DNA of 56,932 bases from an uncultured Clostridia bacterium (GCA_944375955.1 CALWBE010000015.1:1-56932); one strand, 5' to 3'. Counted from the stretch's first letter, positions 35,463-45,173 are shown. Translations and numbers: made by a program. Notes: generated by a model from the sequence alone, not told the origin.

Positions 35463-38042
35463 ATGTCAGACAAAGATATTTTCGACAAGACCGGAAACAG
35501 TACCGGCCCAGGTTCATCTGATGAGCCTGCACAGGAAAGTAAGATAACACTTGACAGCATTTTGCGTGAATACGACGCAAAAAGATTCGCCGAAGAAAAG
35601 AAAAAAAGCGAGAAAGATGATAAAAGCGGAATATCGGATGCTTTTAGGCAAGAGCTTGAAAATTTGAGCGACGGAATTTCAGTTAATGAGAAAAAAACAG
35701 AATATGATGACAGCGATATGAAAATTGCGCAAAGCTATGCCGATAAGCATGACGATGGAATTGATCTTGAAAAAGAGCTTGCAAAACTTGGCGAGAATAA
35801 CAGCGGTGACAGTGACAAAGCGGAAGAAAAGTCCGATTTACAGGAAGATCGTAAGCTTAATATAATGAGTGAGATATCAAGACATTTTGAAAGGCAGATG
35901 CCTGATACAGCTCAGGACTCAAATGAAGTTTCTGATGATGGCACAGCTGTTCCCGAATTGCCGGATACGGAAAAGGAACAGGTCAGTGTAAGTACAAACA
36001 GCGCGGAAAGCGATGAAATCGGTGAAGATTCCAAACAAGATAAATCTCATCATCGCGCACATATATCTATAGATGAGAATGTTCTGAAAAAAGCATTCAG
36101 CGAAGACGGATATGATATTTTTTCCGGAGCATCAAAGAGAAGCCGAAGAAAGAAAAGAAAAAAATACGATGATTATTACGGAGATACCCCTGAAGATATT
36201 GCGGCTGAGGAAGCCGGAGAGTATAATGTTGACGTCGGAGATACCGAAGCATACAGAGGTGTTCGCGGAAGATATTATGAAAACGGAGAACGTATAGAGA
36301 GAGATTCTTTATTTTTTACTCCTAAGTATGAATATACAAAAGACAGTGATCCGTCTGAAATAATGTTCGATTTAAAGGTGCGTCTTTTAGGGTCGTGCTT
36401 TGCTCTTATAATGGTTTTCATCTTAATGTTATCAAGCTTTTACACAGAGGTTGCTCCGTCGCTAGGACTTCCTCATTTTAAAGTTTTTGAACCTGGAAAA
36501 ACCGGAATAATATTTTTGCTTTTTGATCTCCAGTTGTTGTTTGCCGCAGTAATAATAAAATTGAATAGCGTATGCAAGGGAGCGGCAGGATTGTTTTCCG
36601 GAATACCTACAGCGGAAAGCGTGGGATTTGTTTCTGTTATAGCTGCGGCGATACATACTGTTTCGCTTGCAGTCGCAGATCCGTCCGGGAACAGAATGGT
36701 TCCGGTATGTTCGGTGGCATGCTTTTCAATACTTATTCTTGCTTTAAAAGATTTTTTCCATGCAAGAATAGAATACATGTCATTCAGAATAGTGTCATCA
36801 GATTCTGAAAAGTATGCTTTTAAGGATTTATCAGCGGCAGCCGAAAAGACCCCGGATGAAATAAGCAAATTTGTGCCTGAAGGGTCAACGGTTCTCGATA
36901 TACGCAAAATAAAATTTTACGACCGCTTTTTTGAGCGTAATGCAAATCCGGCCCCGGCGGATCACAACACATCTGCCATTATATTTGTGGCTCTCGGGGT
37001 GGCTCTTATCGCTTCGGCAATATATTGTATAGTTAATAAAGAGCCTGTATATACTGCTTTTTGCAGCTTTTCCACAATAGTTCTTGCTTCTGTTCAGACA
37101 TGTATGCTTATTTGCACAAGTCTTCCTGAATTTGCTTTTGCAGACCGAGCTTCAAAAAGGAAGTGTGCTCTTGTTGGACATGATATATGTGAGGAATTCA
37201 GTAATGTTTCGGTTGTCTCTTTTAAGGATACCGAGGTATTTTCACCTAAAGAAATCAAAGTTACAAATATCAGAACATACGGCGATACGAGAATAGACAG
37301 CGTAATTGTGACAATGGCAAGAATATTTGGTAAAATAGGCGGTCCGCTTTCATCCGTATTTACAAATTCAATATCCGGCATAAGCTTTGAAAACGACGGC
37401 ATGAAAATAGTAGATGTAGCTCCTGACGGGCTTTGGCTTAAAATTGACGGCGATAATATATATGTAGGAACTGCAAGCTATATGGCGGAAAACAATTTTG
37501 ATATTTTGCCAGATGCCGCTGATGATTCATTTCGCCAGACAAACGGAGGAATACTTTATCTTGCCTCGTCAGAGAGAGTTCTTGCAAAATTTTATATAAA
37601 ATATACACTTAATCCCGGCTTTGAATCTGTGCTGCGCACGTTGTATACTCAGGGAATATGCGCACGCATAAAGACTCTTGATCCATGTATAAACAACGAT
37701 TTTATAAGAGCAAGTTTAAGACGTCCGGAATGCCTTTTTAGTGTTGTCAAGACAGCGGAAGCCGGCGAAATGGAAAAGGAAGAAGAATCTCTTTCAAGCG
37801 GAATAGTATCTATTTCAGGAGAAAGCTCTCTTATACATTCATTCTTGCTTGTGAAAAAGATGCGCGGCGTTATACGCATAAATAACTGTATTAAAATTTT
37901 TGCATTTATAATAAGTCTTGCTCTTTCTGTTTTTGCATTGCTTGGCGGAAGTCTTATTTTACCGGCTGCGGTAATACTTCTTATACAGATATTCTGGCTT
38001 ATACCCGTATTTATAACTACTAAACTTTCTTCGGGCAGATAA
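35463..38042 (+). CDS. P-type ATPase-like membrane protein lacking catalytic motifs
   Basis: An 859-residue protein. Residues 1-300 are acidic, charged and disordered. Helices lie at about 305-328, 348-368, 385-405, 412-432, 503-525 and 530-552, with a C-terminal pair at about 808-828 and 832-852. After the sixth helix, AFADRASKRKCALVGHDICEEFSNVSVVSFKDTEVFS follows the layout of heavy-metal P-type ATPases (KR-x-ILV, then VVFDKTGTLT), but DKTGT is replaced by KDTEV (588-592). The TGD motif becomes TLD (738-740), and GDGxND and the CPC-type motif are absent. I infer a catalytically dead pseudo-ATPase. GGAGG lies 10 bases before the ATG. It follows rlmB. Confidence 0.7.
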   Translation: MSDKDIFDKTGNSTGPGSSDEPAQESKITLDSILREYDAKRFAEEKKKSEKDDKSGISDAFRQELENLSDGISVNEKKTEYDDSDMKIAQSYADKHDDGIDLEKELAKLGENNSGDSDKAEEKSDLQEDRKLNIMSEISRHFERQMPDTAQDSNEVSDDGTAVPELPDTEKEQVSVSTNSAESDEIGEDSKQDKSHHRAHISIDENVLKKAFSEDGYDIFSGASKRSRRKKRKKYDDYYGDTPEDIAAEEAGEYNVDVGDTEAYRGVRGRYYENGERIERDSLFFTPKYEYTKDSDPSEIMFDLKVRLLGSCFALIMVFILMLSSFYTEVAPSLGLPHFKVFEPGKTGIIFLLFDLQLLFAAVIIKLNSVCKGAAGLFSGIPTAESVGFVSVIAAAIHTVSLAVADPSGNRMVPVCSVACFSILILALKDFFHARIEYMSFRIVSSDSEKYAFKDLSAAAEKTPDEISKFVPEGSTVLDIRKIKFYDRFFERNANPAPADHNTSAIIFVALGVALIASAIYCIVNKEPVYTAFCSFSTIVLASVQTCMLICTSLPEFAFADRASKRKCALVGHDICEEFSNVSVVSFKDTEVFSPKEIKVTNIRTYGDTRIDSVIVTMARIFGKIGGPLSSVFTNSISGISFENDGMKIVDVAPDGLWLKIDGDNIYVGTASYMAENNFDILPDAADDSFRQTNGGILYLASSERVLAKFYIKYTLNPGFESVLRTLYTQGICARIKTLDPCINNDFIRASLRRPECLFSVVKTAEAGEMEKEEESLSSGIVSISGESSLIHSFLLVKKMRGVIRINNCIKIFAFIISLALSVFALLGGSLILPAAVILLIQIFWLIPVFITTKLSSGR

Positions 38043-38088
38043 AGACGATTTATATAGTAACAGGAATAACATAAAATATAATTTTTTT

Positions 38089-38121
38089 GCGGCGGAATTA
38101 TCATTCGCCGCTTTTATTTTT
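38089..38121 (+). terminator. Rho-independent terminator after the P-type ATPase-like gene
   Basis: GCGGCGGAAT (38089-38098) pairs with ATTCGCCGC (38103-38111) with one bulged G, followed by TTTTATTTTTTT. Confidence 0.85.
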
Positions 38122-38162
38122 TTAATAAAATATTTAAGAATAAATGCTAAAGTTAATTTAAT

Positions 38163-38216
38163 AAAACATAAGGCGCATAAAAAGCTGTGATTTACTTTTT
38201 ATGCGCCTTATGTTTT
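38163..38216. terminator. Long perfect hairpin, probably a bidirectional terminator
   Basis: A 22-bp perfect inverted repeat, 38163-38184 and 38195-38216, with a 10-base loop CTGTGATTTA. It lies 20 bases past the stop of the minus-strand TIM-barrel gene and ends in TTTT on both strands. It is longer than the other terminators in the window. Confidence 0.7.
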
Positions 38217-38236
38217 GAATTGTGAAAAGTATTATA

Positions 38237-39127
38237 TCAGATTATCGGATTCTTGTAAAAAGCGTTTTTTACGCATTCTTCTTCATTCGGTATTCCGAAT
38301 GGCTTAAACGGATACTTTTCAACACATGCTTTATAATTTTCCGCAATATCAGAGTATGTAAGATCACGCCTTGTTATAGAAGCAGGGGAGGCGGAAGACA
38401 CTTCATACATAAAAGGTCCTGAATAACCGGCATTTTCAAGCAGTTCAACAAGTTCTATCCAGTTAGTTCTTCCTTCATATGGAAGCCAGTGGCGTTCGTT
38501 TCGGAAATCATAATCAGAAATATGTACGGTGACGATTTTATTTCCGACAGCTTTTATAAAATCCGAATTTTTTTCTTTAAGCAGATGGTTAGTATCAAAG
38601 CATACTGCAAGTTTATCATTATCAGAGATGAGACGTAAAATATCCGAAGAACAGTTTCCGAGACAGGTTCGCGGAAGGTCCTCTACTGCGACGGTCACGC
38701 CGCTGTCATGAGCTTTTTCGGCAATTTCAGCCAGTGAATCAGCGGCAATTTTTAAAAGCTCGTCTCTGTCTTTTTCCTGATTAGGTTCACCGCTCGGATG
38801 AATGACAGCTATTTTTATTCCAAGTTCCGAAGCTCTTTTTATATATTCGTTGTCTACTGATATAGTTTTTTTACACAACGACTTGTCAAATGAAGCAATG
38901 TTGTATTCATCAAAAGGAGCAAACGGAAGATGAAAAGACCATAATTCAACGCCTGTATCAGAGGCGAGCTTTTTTATTTTCTCCCATTCGAGAGTTTTAT
39001 AATCTTCACTGGGCATTGAAATTTCCATTTGTCTAATTCCGTTTTCCGCATATTGTGTGAAGGTATTTTTATTTAACTCATTGCTGAATGAAGAAGATAA
39101 ACCGAGTTTCCATTCACATGATTTCAC
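38237..39127 (-). CDS. Sugar phosphate isomerase/epimerase-like TIM-barrel protein
   Basis: A 296-residue protein of the xylose-isomerase-like/AP-endonuclease-2 superfamily. Barrel motifs include EISMPSEDY, LWSFHLPF, IAVIHPSGEP, VTVAVEDLP, LAVCFDTNHLL and VTVHISDYD, which hold the usual Glu, Asp and His metal ligands (Glu in VEDLP, Asp-Asn-His in FDTNHLL, His in VHISD). Length is normal. It starts 6 bases after recG, so the two are co-transcribed. The function is probably sugar metabolism, in line with the GH78 gene at the head of the operon. The exact reaction is unknown. Confidence 0.82.
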   Translation of the reverse strand: MKSCEWKLGLSSSFSNELNKNTFTQYAENGIRQMEISMPSEDYKTLEWEKIKKLASDTGVELWSFHLPFAPFDEYNIASFDKSLCKKTISVDNEYIKRASELGIKIAVIHPSGEPNQEKDRDELLKIAADSLAEIAEKAHDSGVTVAVEDLPRTCLGNCSSDILRLISDNDKLAVCFDTNHLLKEKNSDFIKAVGNKIVTVHISDYDFRNERHWLPYEGRTNWIELVELLENAGYSGPFMYEVSSASPASITRRDLTYSDIAENYKACVEKYPFKPFGIPNEEECVKNAFYKNPII

Positions 39128-39133
39128 TTTTAA

Positions 39134-41230
39134 TCATATCCTTTCTTTTTTAGCTTTTACAATTAAGTCTGCGAGCTTTTTTGTTTCCTCAACTAACTGA
39201 ATATCCGCTGCAAGATCAGCAATTTTAAATGAAAGTTCTCCATGCTGACGCCGGCCGAAAAAGTCTCCGGGACCGCGCATTTCAAGATCAAATTCAGCGA
39301 TTTTAAATCCGCTGTCATTATCGCACATAATCTTAAATCTTTTTTCTGCCGTAGATGTACCGTCGGCAATTTTCCCTTTTATTAAAGGAGACATAAGGAT
39401 ACAGTAAGATTTATGTGTTCCTCGACCTACGCGCCCTCTTAATTGATGAAGCTGCGAAAGACCGAAGCGTTCGGCATTTTCGATAACCATAAGAGCTGCA
39501 TTGGGAACGTTTACTCCCACTTCAATGACGGTTGTAGATACAAGTATATCTGTTTTTCCAGCAGCAAAGGTCTTCATTATTCTATCCTTTTCAGCCGGTT
39601 TCATTTTTCCGTGAATAAAATCTATATTTAGTTCAGGAAAGACCTCACTTTTGAGCTTTTCACAGTATTCAGCTGCCGACTTAAGCTTGTTTTGATATGA
39701 TTCCTCAGACAGATCTTCATCCATATTTTCAGCAAGCGGGCAGACTATATAACACTGCCTGCCTTCTGAAACAAGCTTTCTGATGAATTTATATATACGC
39801 TCACGCATGCTTTCTCCGACGGCAAAGGTATCCACCTTCTGTCTGCCGGGCGGCAGTTCATCTATTATGCTTATGTCAAGATCACCGTATAGTATCAGGG
39901 CGAGAGTGCGCGGAATAGGGGTTGCTGACATTACAAGCATATGAGGTACTGTCACTTTTCCGTCGGCTGATACCGCATTTTTACCAGATAGTTTTTCACG
40001 CTGCTTTACACCGAAACGGTGCTGCTCATCGGTTACGGCAAGTCCCGGACGTTTAAATATAACGTTGTCCTCTATAAGGGCATGTGTACCTATGATGAAA
40101 TCAATATCGCCGTTGCTTAAAGCTTCAAGAATACGTTTTTTTTCAGAAGCTTTTGTACTTCCGGTAAGCAAAGCCGTAACTATACGGTGTTTTTCCATAA
40201 GCGGAAGAAGGGACGCATAGTGCTGTTCGGCAAGTATTTCCGTAGGTACCATAAGGGATGCCTGACAGTTATTTTTGGCGCATATATAGACCGCGGCTGC
40301 GGCTATAACTGTTTTTCCGCTTCCTACGTCTCCTTGTATAAGGCGGCGCATAGGCTCGGTAAATCCGCTGCTTTCATCAATATGGCTGCTATTCGTCATA
40401 TCATATATGATCTCATCAACTGCTTTTTTCTGCGCATTTGTAAGAGTGTATTCAAGCGAATTGTAAAATTCCTCCATATTCGGAAGAAAAAATTTTATTG
40501 CCTTGTCGTTTCGGCTTCTGCTGCGCAAAGAGCGAAGTTTAAGCTGAAAATCAAGCAGTTCCTCGAATGAAAGCCTTTTTCTGGCTGCGAGCAGAGTTTT
40601 CTCATCTTTGGGAAAATGTATCGCGCATAGCGAATCGTAAAGATTTAAAAGCTCATACCTTTTTATAATTTTTTCAGGCAGGCTTTCAATTCCCAAATAA
40701 ATATCAAGAGCCTGTTTTACAAGCTTTGAAAGCATTTTGCAGGTTATACCGGCAGTTAAAGGGTATATCGGAACAAGATTATCGAGAATAGCTCCTTCGT
40801 AATAAGGTTCATATGAAGGAGAAAGCATCTGAGGTGACAGAAAACTGCCTGAAATACTTCCGTAAAATCTGAATTTTCTGCCGGTTACAAGCGTAGTCTT
40901 TAAAAAATCCTGATTAAAAAATGTTATAATTACGCTTCCTGTTTCATCATGCGCCGTAACTTTCTGAACGGTTTTTGCTTTGCCTTTTTTTGATATTATC
41001 CTTGTGCTTTTAAGTGGGGACGATATTTCAAGTATACATGATGCGGTTTCACCCGGGAAAAGTTCGCATACCTTTTTTGTCTGCCCCCTGTTTTCATAGC
41101 CGCGCGGATAATGTCTTACAAGGTCGTCAACGGTGATTATGCCCAGCTTGTCAAGTAGTTTTGCCCGCAGATCGCTCACACCGTACAGCGCAGTTACCGG
41201 ACTTGACGGAGTTATTGCTGGCATTTTCAT
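39134..41230 (-). CDS. recG: ATP-dependent DNA helicase RecG
   Basis: A 698-residue branch-migrating helicase that remodels stalled forks and Holliday junctions. The N-terminal wedge OB-fold domain lies at about 1-200. The SF2 core has Walker A GDVGSGKT, the DEQHRFG box, MSATPIPRT and the TRG-region motif RFGLSQLHQLRGRVGRG. Length is normal. AAGGAGA lies 4 bases before the ATG. The gene lies between a GH78-like gene (40 bases) and the TIM-barrel gene (6 bases), an unusual mix of repair and sugar genes. Confidence 0.96.
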   Translation of the reverse strand: MKMPAITPSSPVTALYGVSDLRAKLLDKLGIITVDDLVRHYPRGYENRGQTKKVCELFPGETASCILEISSPLKSTRIISKKGKAKTVQKVTAHDETGSVIITFFNQDFLKTTLVTGRKFRFYGSISGSFLSPQMLSPSYEPYYEGAILDNLVPIYPLTAGITCKMLSKLVKQALDIYLGIESLPEKIIKRYELLNLYDSLCAIHFPKDEKTLLAARKRLSFEELLDFQLKLRSLRSRSRNDKAIKFFLPNMEEFYNSLEYTLTNAQKKAVDEIIYDMTNSSHIDESSGFTEPMRRLIQGDVGSGKTVIAAAAVYICAKNNCQASLMVPTEILAEQHYASLLPLMEKHRIVTALLTGSTKASEKKRILEALSNGDIDFIIGTHALIEDNVIFKRPGLAVTDEQHRFGVKQREKLSGKNAVSADGKVTVPHMLVMSATPIPRTLALILYGDLDISIIDELPPGRQKVDTFAVGESMRERIYKFIRKLVSEGRQCYIVCPLAENMDEDLSEESYQNKLKSAAEYCEKLKSEVFPELNIDFIHGKMKPAEKDRIMKTFAAGKTDILVSTTVIEVGVNVPNAALMVIENAERFGLSQLHQLRGRVGRGTHKSYCILMSPLIKGKIADGTSTAEKRFKIMCDNDSGFKIAEFDLEMRGPGDFFGRRQHGELSFKIADLAADIQLVEETKKLADLIVKAKKERI

Positions 41231-41270
41231 CGTCTCCTTTTTAATAATAAATTTAATAATCAGTGATATC

Positions 41271-42995
41271 TTAATCAGAAGCCGGAAGCACGGTAACCTT
41301 TACTTCTTTTGGCGCATTGTATTCTGTTGTATAGGTTCCGTCGGCATTTTTAGTGTGCTTTACGGATATTATTCCGTAAGGTGTCGGATATGTTCCCTCT
41401 ATTGAGTCAAGACCTCCGGGATGAGGTTCTATCATTATTTCACGGCATCCCGGTTTTGTTATTTTTATTCCTAAAATATATTCTGAAATATACGCGCATA
41501 CTCCTGATGACCATCCATGGCACAGACTGTGACGGAATCCCACATAACAGTATGCTCCACGGTCGCCGTGCAGGCTGTCGGTTCCTTTAGGAGTAAGCTC
41601 ATCTATTCTGCCGGCATTTTCACACCACGCCGGATCAAAATCTTCCCAGAAACTTGTAGCACCGACTTCAAGCATTTTTCCATACAGCCCTCGGAGATTT
41701 TCGAGAGCTTTTTTTGTATCTCCCGCTTCAGATTCCGCGGCGAAAGTAAACATTCCGAGGAATGTAGAAATTCCGGAAGCACCGTTTTTCGAGAGAAGTC
41801 TTTCGTTTTCTTTTTTCGCTTCCCGAATGCCGGAAAAAACGCGCATAGCGGATATCTGTTTATAATCAAAATCCTTATATTCGGCTTTCGTCATAATAGC
41901 CGATTTTTCTTTGCAAAATGATGAGTTTTCACTGTCGCCGAGCTCATCAAGCAAAAAACTTGCATTGTCAAACATTATTTTTATTATAGAGTGAGCACCG
42001 GAATTTTTAAGCTCTTCACTGTAATTGCTTGGCCAGTCGAAAAGCGGCCAGGTATTCTTCGGATCAAAATAGCCGTCGTTTCTTACATAGCTTCCTAAAA
42101 GCTTTATGGTTTCTATTATTCTTTTATGCTGTTGCTTAAGATAGCTTATTCGCCCGTTCTGCATATACCAACGGTATTGTATTATCAGCCACCATGCAGA
42201 ATATGTTATTACTCCATTTGCAAATTTTTCGGGCGCTGTGTTGTCACGTACAATATCCAAGCTTTTTTCCACGACAGGATCGTAACCGAAAACCGAACAT
42301 AATGCGGAAATTTCCGGATACATATCTCCGATCCATACAATTCTGTCGCGTTTTATTCCATCCCAAATATATTCCTGCATGCAGAGATGCAGGGTATATG
42401 CAGCTGTATCAAAAATTCGGTTGATAAGTTCATCATTTGATTTAAAGCAGCCTTTGTATTCGATATCACGGAAATATGCATAGGCGCATACCGAGGAAAT
42501 AAACAGTATTTTCCCAGGATCCGTATTATCTATACGCACGAATCTGAATCCTGTATATCCGAATTCCGGCATGCTTAAAACTCCCGTAACTGCAGGAAAA
42601 TCGCGAGGGCTGTGGTCGTTTGTAGTACCTTTTTCATGAAGTTCAGCCATTGCTTCATCAGCTGACTCTCCGAAACGCAGGCGTATCGAACATTGCTCAG
42701 CTCTTTCGCTGATGCTTCCATCTGTATTTAAAACACTTCTTGTAAAAAGCTTGACACCTCCGCAGAGTTCTTTGCCGAAATCGATAAGGATTGAAGCTCC
42801 CGGATTAAGTACAGCACATTTTATCTCATGATCCGATTCATTGACTACTGCCTGATATTCGGTGTTTTTCATAATATTTTCAGCGTCGTTTATTTTTTCA
42901 TTATACCAAAGAATACGGTATGGGGGGATATATATTTTTGAAAGCTCACTTGAAATAGGATTCAAATCTTTTATTGCAAGAGGGATATTTTCCAT
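41271..42995 (-). CDS. GH78-like alpha-L-rhamnosidase
   Basis: A 574-residue protein of the alpha-L-rhamnosidase (GH78) superfamily. A beta-sandwich domain (about 45-175, with FGYTGFRFVRID) precedes an (alpha/alpha)6 barrel. The acidic active-site stretch is WDGIKRDRIVWIGDMYPE, with Asp212, Asp217, Asp224 and Glu228 as candidates for the general acid and water-activating residues. A C-terminal beta domain closes with HPGGLDSIEGTYPTPYG. Many GH78 enzymes are longer, so this is a compact form. The start is ATG at 42995 with AAGGAG upstream. No signal peptide. The TTGAAA-17-TACAAT promoter lies about 90 bases upstream. Confidence 0.82.
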   Translation of the reverse strand: MENIPLAIKDLNPISSELSKIYIPPYRILWYNEKINDAENIMKNTEYQAVVNESDHEIKCAVLNPGASILIDFGKELCGGVKLFTRSVLNTDGSISERAEQCSIRLRFGESADEAMAELHEKGTTNDHSPRDFPAVTGVLSMPEFGYTGFRFVRIDNTDPGKILFISSVCAYAYFRDIEYKGCFKSNDELINRIFDTAAYTLHLCMQEYIWDGIKRDRIVWIGDMYPEISALCSVFGYDPVVEKSLDIVRDNTAPEKFANGVITYSAWWLIIQYRWYMQNGRISYLKQQHKRIIETIKLLGSYVRNDGYFDPKNTWPLFDWPSNYSEELKNSGAHSIIKIMFDNASFLLDELGDSENSSFCKEKSAIMTKAEYKDFDYKQISAMRVFSGIREAKKENERLLSKNGASGISTFLGMFTFAAESEAGDTKKALENLRGLYGKMLEVGATSFWEDFDPAWCENAGRIDELTPKGTDSLHGDRGAYCYVGFRHSLCHGWSSGVCAYISEYILGIKITKPGCREIMIEPHPGGLDSIEGTYPTPYGIISVKHTKNADGTYTTEYNAPKEVKVTVLPASD

Positions 42996-43086
42996 AGATT
43001 TCTCCTTTTTTTGCGTTTTTTTGCAGCAAATTTTTTCGTGCACCTTGGACTTTATTTTAATATTGCCAAACCAAAATATTTATTGA

Positions 43087-43115
43087 ATTGTAACACAAAA
43101 ACGTACTGTTTTCAA
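43087..43115 (-). promoter_or_regulatory. Promoter of the GH78-recG operon
   Basis: Minus-strand TTGAAA (43110-43115), 17 bases, TACAAT (43087-43092), in the divergent region with gapA. Confidence 0.65.
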
Positions 43116-43172
43116 TAGAATTTGCAGTATTTTACAAATATTTAAAGAATGTGAAAATTTTGATTATTGCTA

Positions 43173-43201
43173 TTGCAAAATAAGAAAAAATGTATTATAA
43201 T
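43173..43201 (+). promoter_or_regulatory. Promoter of gapA
   Basis: TTGCAA (43173-43178), 17 bases, TATAAT (43196-43201). The leader is about 44 bases and ends in AGGAGG before the ATG at 43252. Confidence 0.75.
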
Positions 43202-43251
43202 AATACTAAATGGGAATAATATCCAATATAAAATAACAGGAGGACATAAAA

Positions 43252-44280
43252 ATGTCAGTTAAAGTTGCTATTAACGGTTTTGGTCGTATCGGCCGTCTTG
43301 CATTCAGACAGATGTTTGGCGCGGAAGGCTATGAAGTTGTTGCTATTAATGACCTTACAAGCCCTAAAATGCTTGCGCATCTTCTCAAATATGATACAGC
43401 TCAGGGATCATATCTTGGCTATATCGGTGAGAATAAGCATACTGTTGAGTCGACCGAAGATTCAATTATCGTAGACGGAAAAGAAATCAAGATATACGCG
43501 TGCAAGGACGCCGCAGAATGTCCTTGGGGCAAAATAGGCGTAGATGTTGTTCTCGAATGCACAGGTTTCTACTGCTCTAAAGAAAAGTCAATGGCACATA
43601 TCAATGCAGGTGCTAAGAAGGTTGTTATTTCAGCTCCTGCCGGAAACGATCTTAAGACTATCGTTTACAGCGTAAATGAAAAGACTCTGTCAGCTGATGA
43701 CAAGATAATTTCAGCTGCTTCATGTACAACTAACTGCCTTGCTCCTATGGCTAAAGCTCTTAATGATTACGCTCCTATCCAGAGCGGTATCATGACAACT
43801 GTTCACGCATATACAGGTGACCAGATGATCCTTGATGGGCCTCACAGAAAGGGAGATCTTCGCCGTGCGCGCGCAGGCGCTCAGAATATTGTTCCTAACT
43901 CTACCGGAGCTGCAAAGGCAATCGGTCTTGTTATTCCCGAACTTAACGGAAAACTTATCGGTTCCGCACAGAGAGTTCCTACATGCACCGGTTCAACAAC
44001 TATCCTCGTAGCTGTTGTTAAGGGCAAGGATATCACAAAGGAAGGCATTAACGCTGCTATGAAGGCTGCTTCTTCCGAATCTTTCGGATACAATGAAGAA
44101 GATATAGTTTCTTCCGATGTTATCGGTATGCGTTATGGTTCTCTCTTTGATGCTACACAGACCATGGTTGCAAAGATTGATGACGACACATATCAGGTAC
44201 AGGTTGTATCATGGTATGATAACGAAAACTCATATACAAGCCAGATGGTTCGTACAATCAAGTATTTCTCTGAAATTTAA
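43252..44280 (+). CDS. gapA: Type I glyceraldehyde-3-phosphate dehydrogenase
   Basis: A 342-residue glycolytic enzyme that oxidises glyceraldehyde 3-phosphate to 1,3-bisphosphoglycerate with NAD. The Rossmann start [11 protein letters not shown], Asp34 in NDLT (NAD preference) and the active-site Cys158 in SAASCTTNC are present, as is WYDNENSY near the C-terminus. AGGAGG lies 8 bases before the ATG. Codon use differs from the neighbours: Ile is mostly ATC/ATT instead of ATA, and GCT, CCT and ACA are favoured, which fits high expression rather than transfer. A strong terminator follows. Confidence 0.97.
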   Translation: MSVKVAINGFGRIGRLAFRQMFGAEGYEVVAINDLTSPKMLAHLLKYDTAQGSYLGYIGENKHTVESTEDSIIVDGKEIKIYACKDAAECPWGKIGVDVVLECTGFYCSKEKSMAHINAGAKKVVISAPAGNDLKTIVYSVNEKTLSADDKIISAASCTTNCLAPMAKALNDYAPIQSGIMTTVHAYTGDQMILDGPHRKGDLRRARAGAQNIVPNSTGAAKAIGLVIPELNGKLIGSAQRVPTCTGSTTILVAVVKGKDITKEGINAAMKAASSESFGYNEEDIVSSDVIGMRYGSLFDATQTMVAKIDDDTYQVQVVSWYDNENSYTSQMVRTIKYFSEI

Positions 44281-44294
44281 GTTTTAATTTATAT

Positions 44295-44334
44295 AAAGGG
44301 AGAAGCAGATTCGATGCTTCTCCCTTTTGTTTTC
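44295..44334 (+). terminator. Rho-independent terminator after gapA
   Basis: Perfect 13-bp stem AAAGGGAGAAGCA/TGCTTCTCCCTTT, loop GATTCGA, then TGTTTTC. Confidence 0.85.
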
Positions 44335-44364
44335 AGTGTATTTTTAATATAAAACAGTGTACAC

Positions 44365-44772
44365 TTAATGCTGAATGACAGATATTTGTTTAAGGTATTT
44401 TTTCCCGCAGTTCTTACAGTACAGAAAATCTTCCTGCAATTTTTGTCCGCAAAACGGGCAGAAATTGCTTTTTTCTTCTGTTATTATATTATCGGATGTA
44501 TTTTGATTTTTAAATTTTATGTTTAAAGGATCATTTTCTTCCGTTTCATCGGTAATGTCATATATAGAGTATCGATTTTTTCCTGTAGCGTTTTTATAAT
44601 TGAAAATTGCCTGTACTATTGCTGCGATAACAAATATTATTCCGAATATTGCAAAAATGAATACGCCCATACTGGCAGCGAGTATTGTCCATACAATACC
44701 GAATGCAGCAGCGAGTATGCTTCCTATTGCACCCATTATGGACGGACCTCTTCCCGGTTTTATGCTTTTCAT
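44365..44772 (-). CDS. Membrane protein with C-terminal zinc ribbon
   Basis: A 135-residue protein. Two hydrophobic helices (about 12-33 and 35-57) lie near the N-terminus, and the tail is a zinc ribbon with CPFCG and CKNCG at about 104-123. It belongs to the broad group of small zinc-ribbon membrane proteins common in Clostridia. AAGGAGA lies 5 bases before the ATG. It follows the DUF6440 gene by 56 bases. No function can be assigned. Confidence 0.75.
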   Translation of the reverse strand: MKSIKPGRGPSIMGAIGSILAAAFGIVWTILAASMGVFIFAIFGIIFVIAAIVQAIFNYKNATGKNRYSIYDITDETEENDPLNIKFKNQNTSDNIITEEKSNFCPFCGQKLQEDFLYCKNCGKKYLKQISVIQH

Positions 44773-44828
44773 AGCTTCTCCTTAATTTTATAATTTTTAT
44801 AAAGCGGTATTTTAAAATTTAAATTTAG

Positions 44829-45002
44829 TTATTTATCTTTTGAGATTACAACATTACCATTTTCATTAAGTAATGGCGTTAATCCTCCTGAATTGCCATC
44901 TCTATGATATAAATAGTGTACTCCAGTAATTGTATCAACCCATATTTCAAAAATACTGATAGCTCCCTGACCATAAATTTTTTTAAATCTGTTTTTATCC
45001 AT
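44829..45002 (-). CDS. DUF6440 family small protein
   Basis: A 57-residue protein: the frame runs from ATG at 45002 to TAA at 44829-44831. It reads MDKNRFKKIY, then FEIWVDTITGVHYLYHRDG, SGGLTPLLNENG and VVISKDK. The EIWVD-TGVxYL and SGGLTPLLxxxG pattern is that of the DUF6440 family, small proteins of unknown function common in Clostridia. A weak AAAGG lies about 14 bases upstream. The murA terminator separates it from murA. Confidence 0.8.
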   Translation of the reverse strand: MDKNRFKKIYGQGAISIFEIWVDTITGVHYLYHRDGNSGGLTPLLNENGNVVISKDK

Positions 45003-45037
45003 ATTTTAATCCACAACCTTTACAAATTGTAATTATA

Positions 45038-45124
45038 AAAAATAAAAAAACAACGCACCGTTATAACATTCATGAAAAGCCGTATTTTAAAGTATGGCCT
45101 GTCGTAAATATAAAGCGGTGCGTT
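45038..45124 (-). terminator. Terminator after murA with long branched stem
   Basis: On the minus strand AACGCACCG (45116-45124) pairs with CGGTGCGTT (45052-45060). The 55-base interior contains a second hairpin (GCCATA/TACGGC). The 3' side runs into GTTTTTTTATTTTTT. Confidence 0.7.
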
Positions 45125-45173
45125 TAAATTTAAAATATAGTGAAAATATATTTTTAAATAAAAATCAACAATT

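Noticed and set aside
35463..35520. DKTG in the first residues of the P-type ATPase-like protein as the phosphorylation site
   Set aside because: It lies in the disordered N-terminus, far from the membrane core and without the LT that follows in real sites. The true position is near residue 588.
43252..44280. Horizontal transfer of gapA because its codon use differs
   Set aside because: The shift is toward codons typical of highly expressed genes and the protein is a standard Clostridia type I enzyme.
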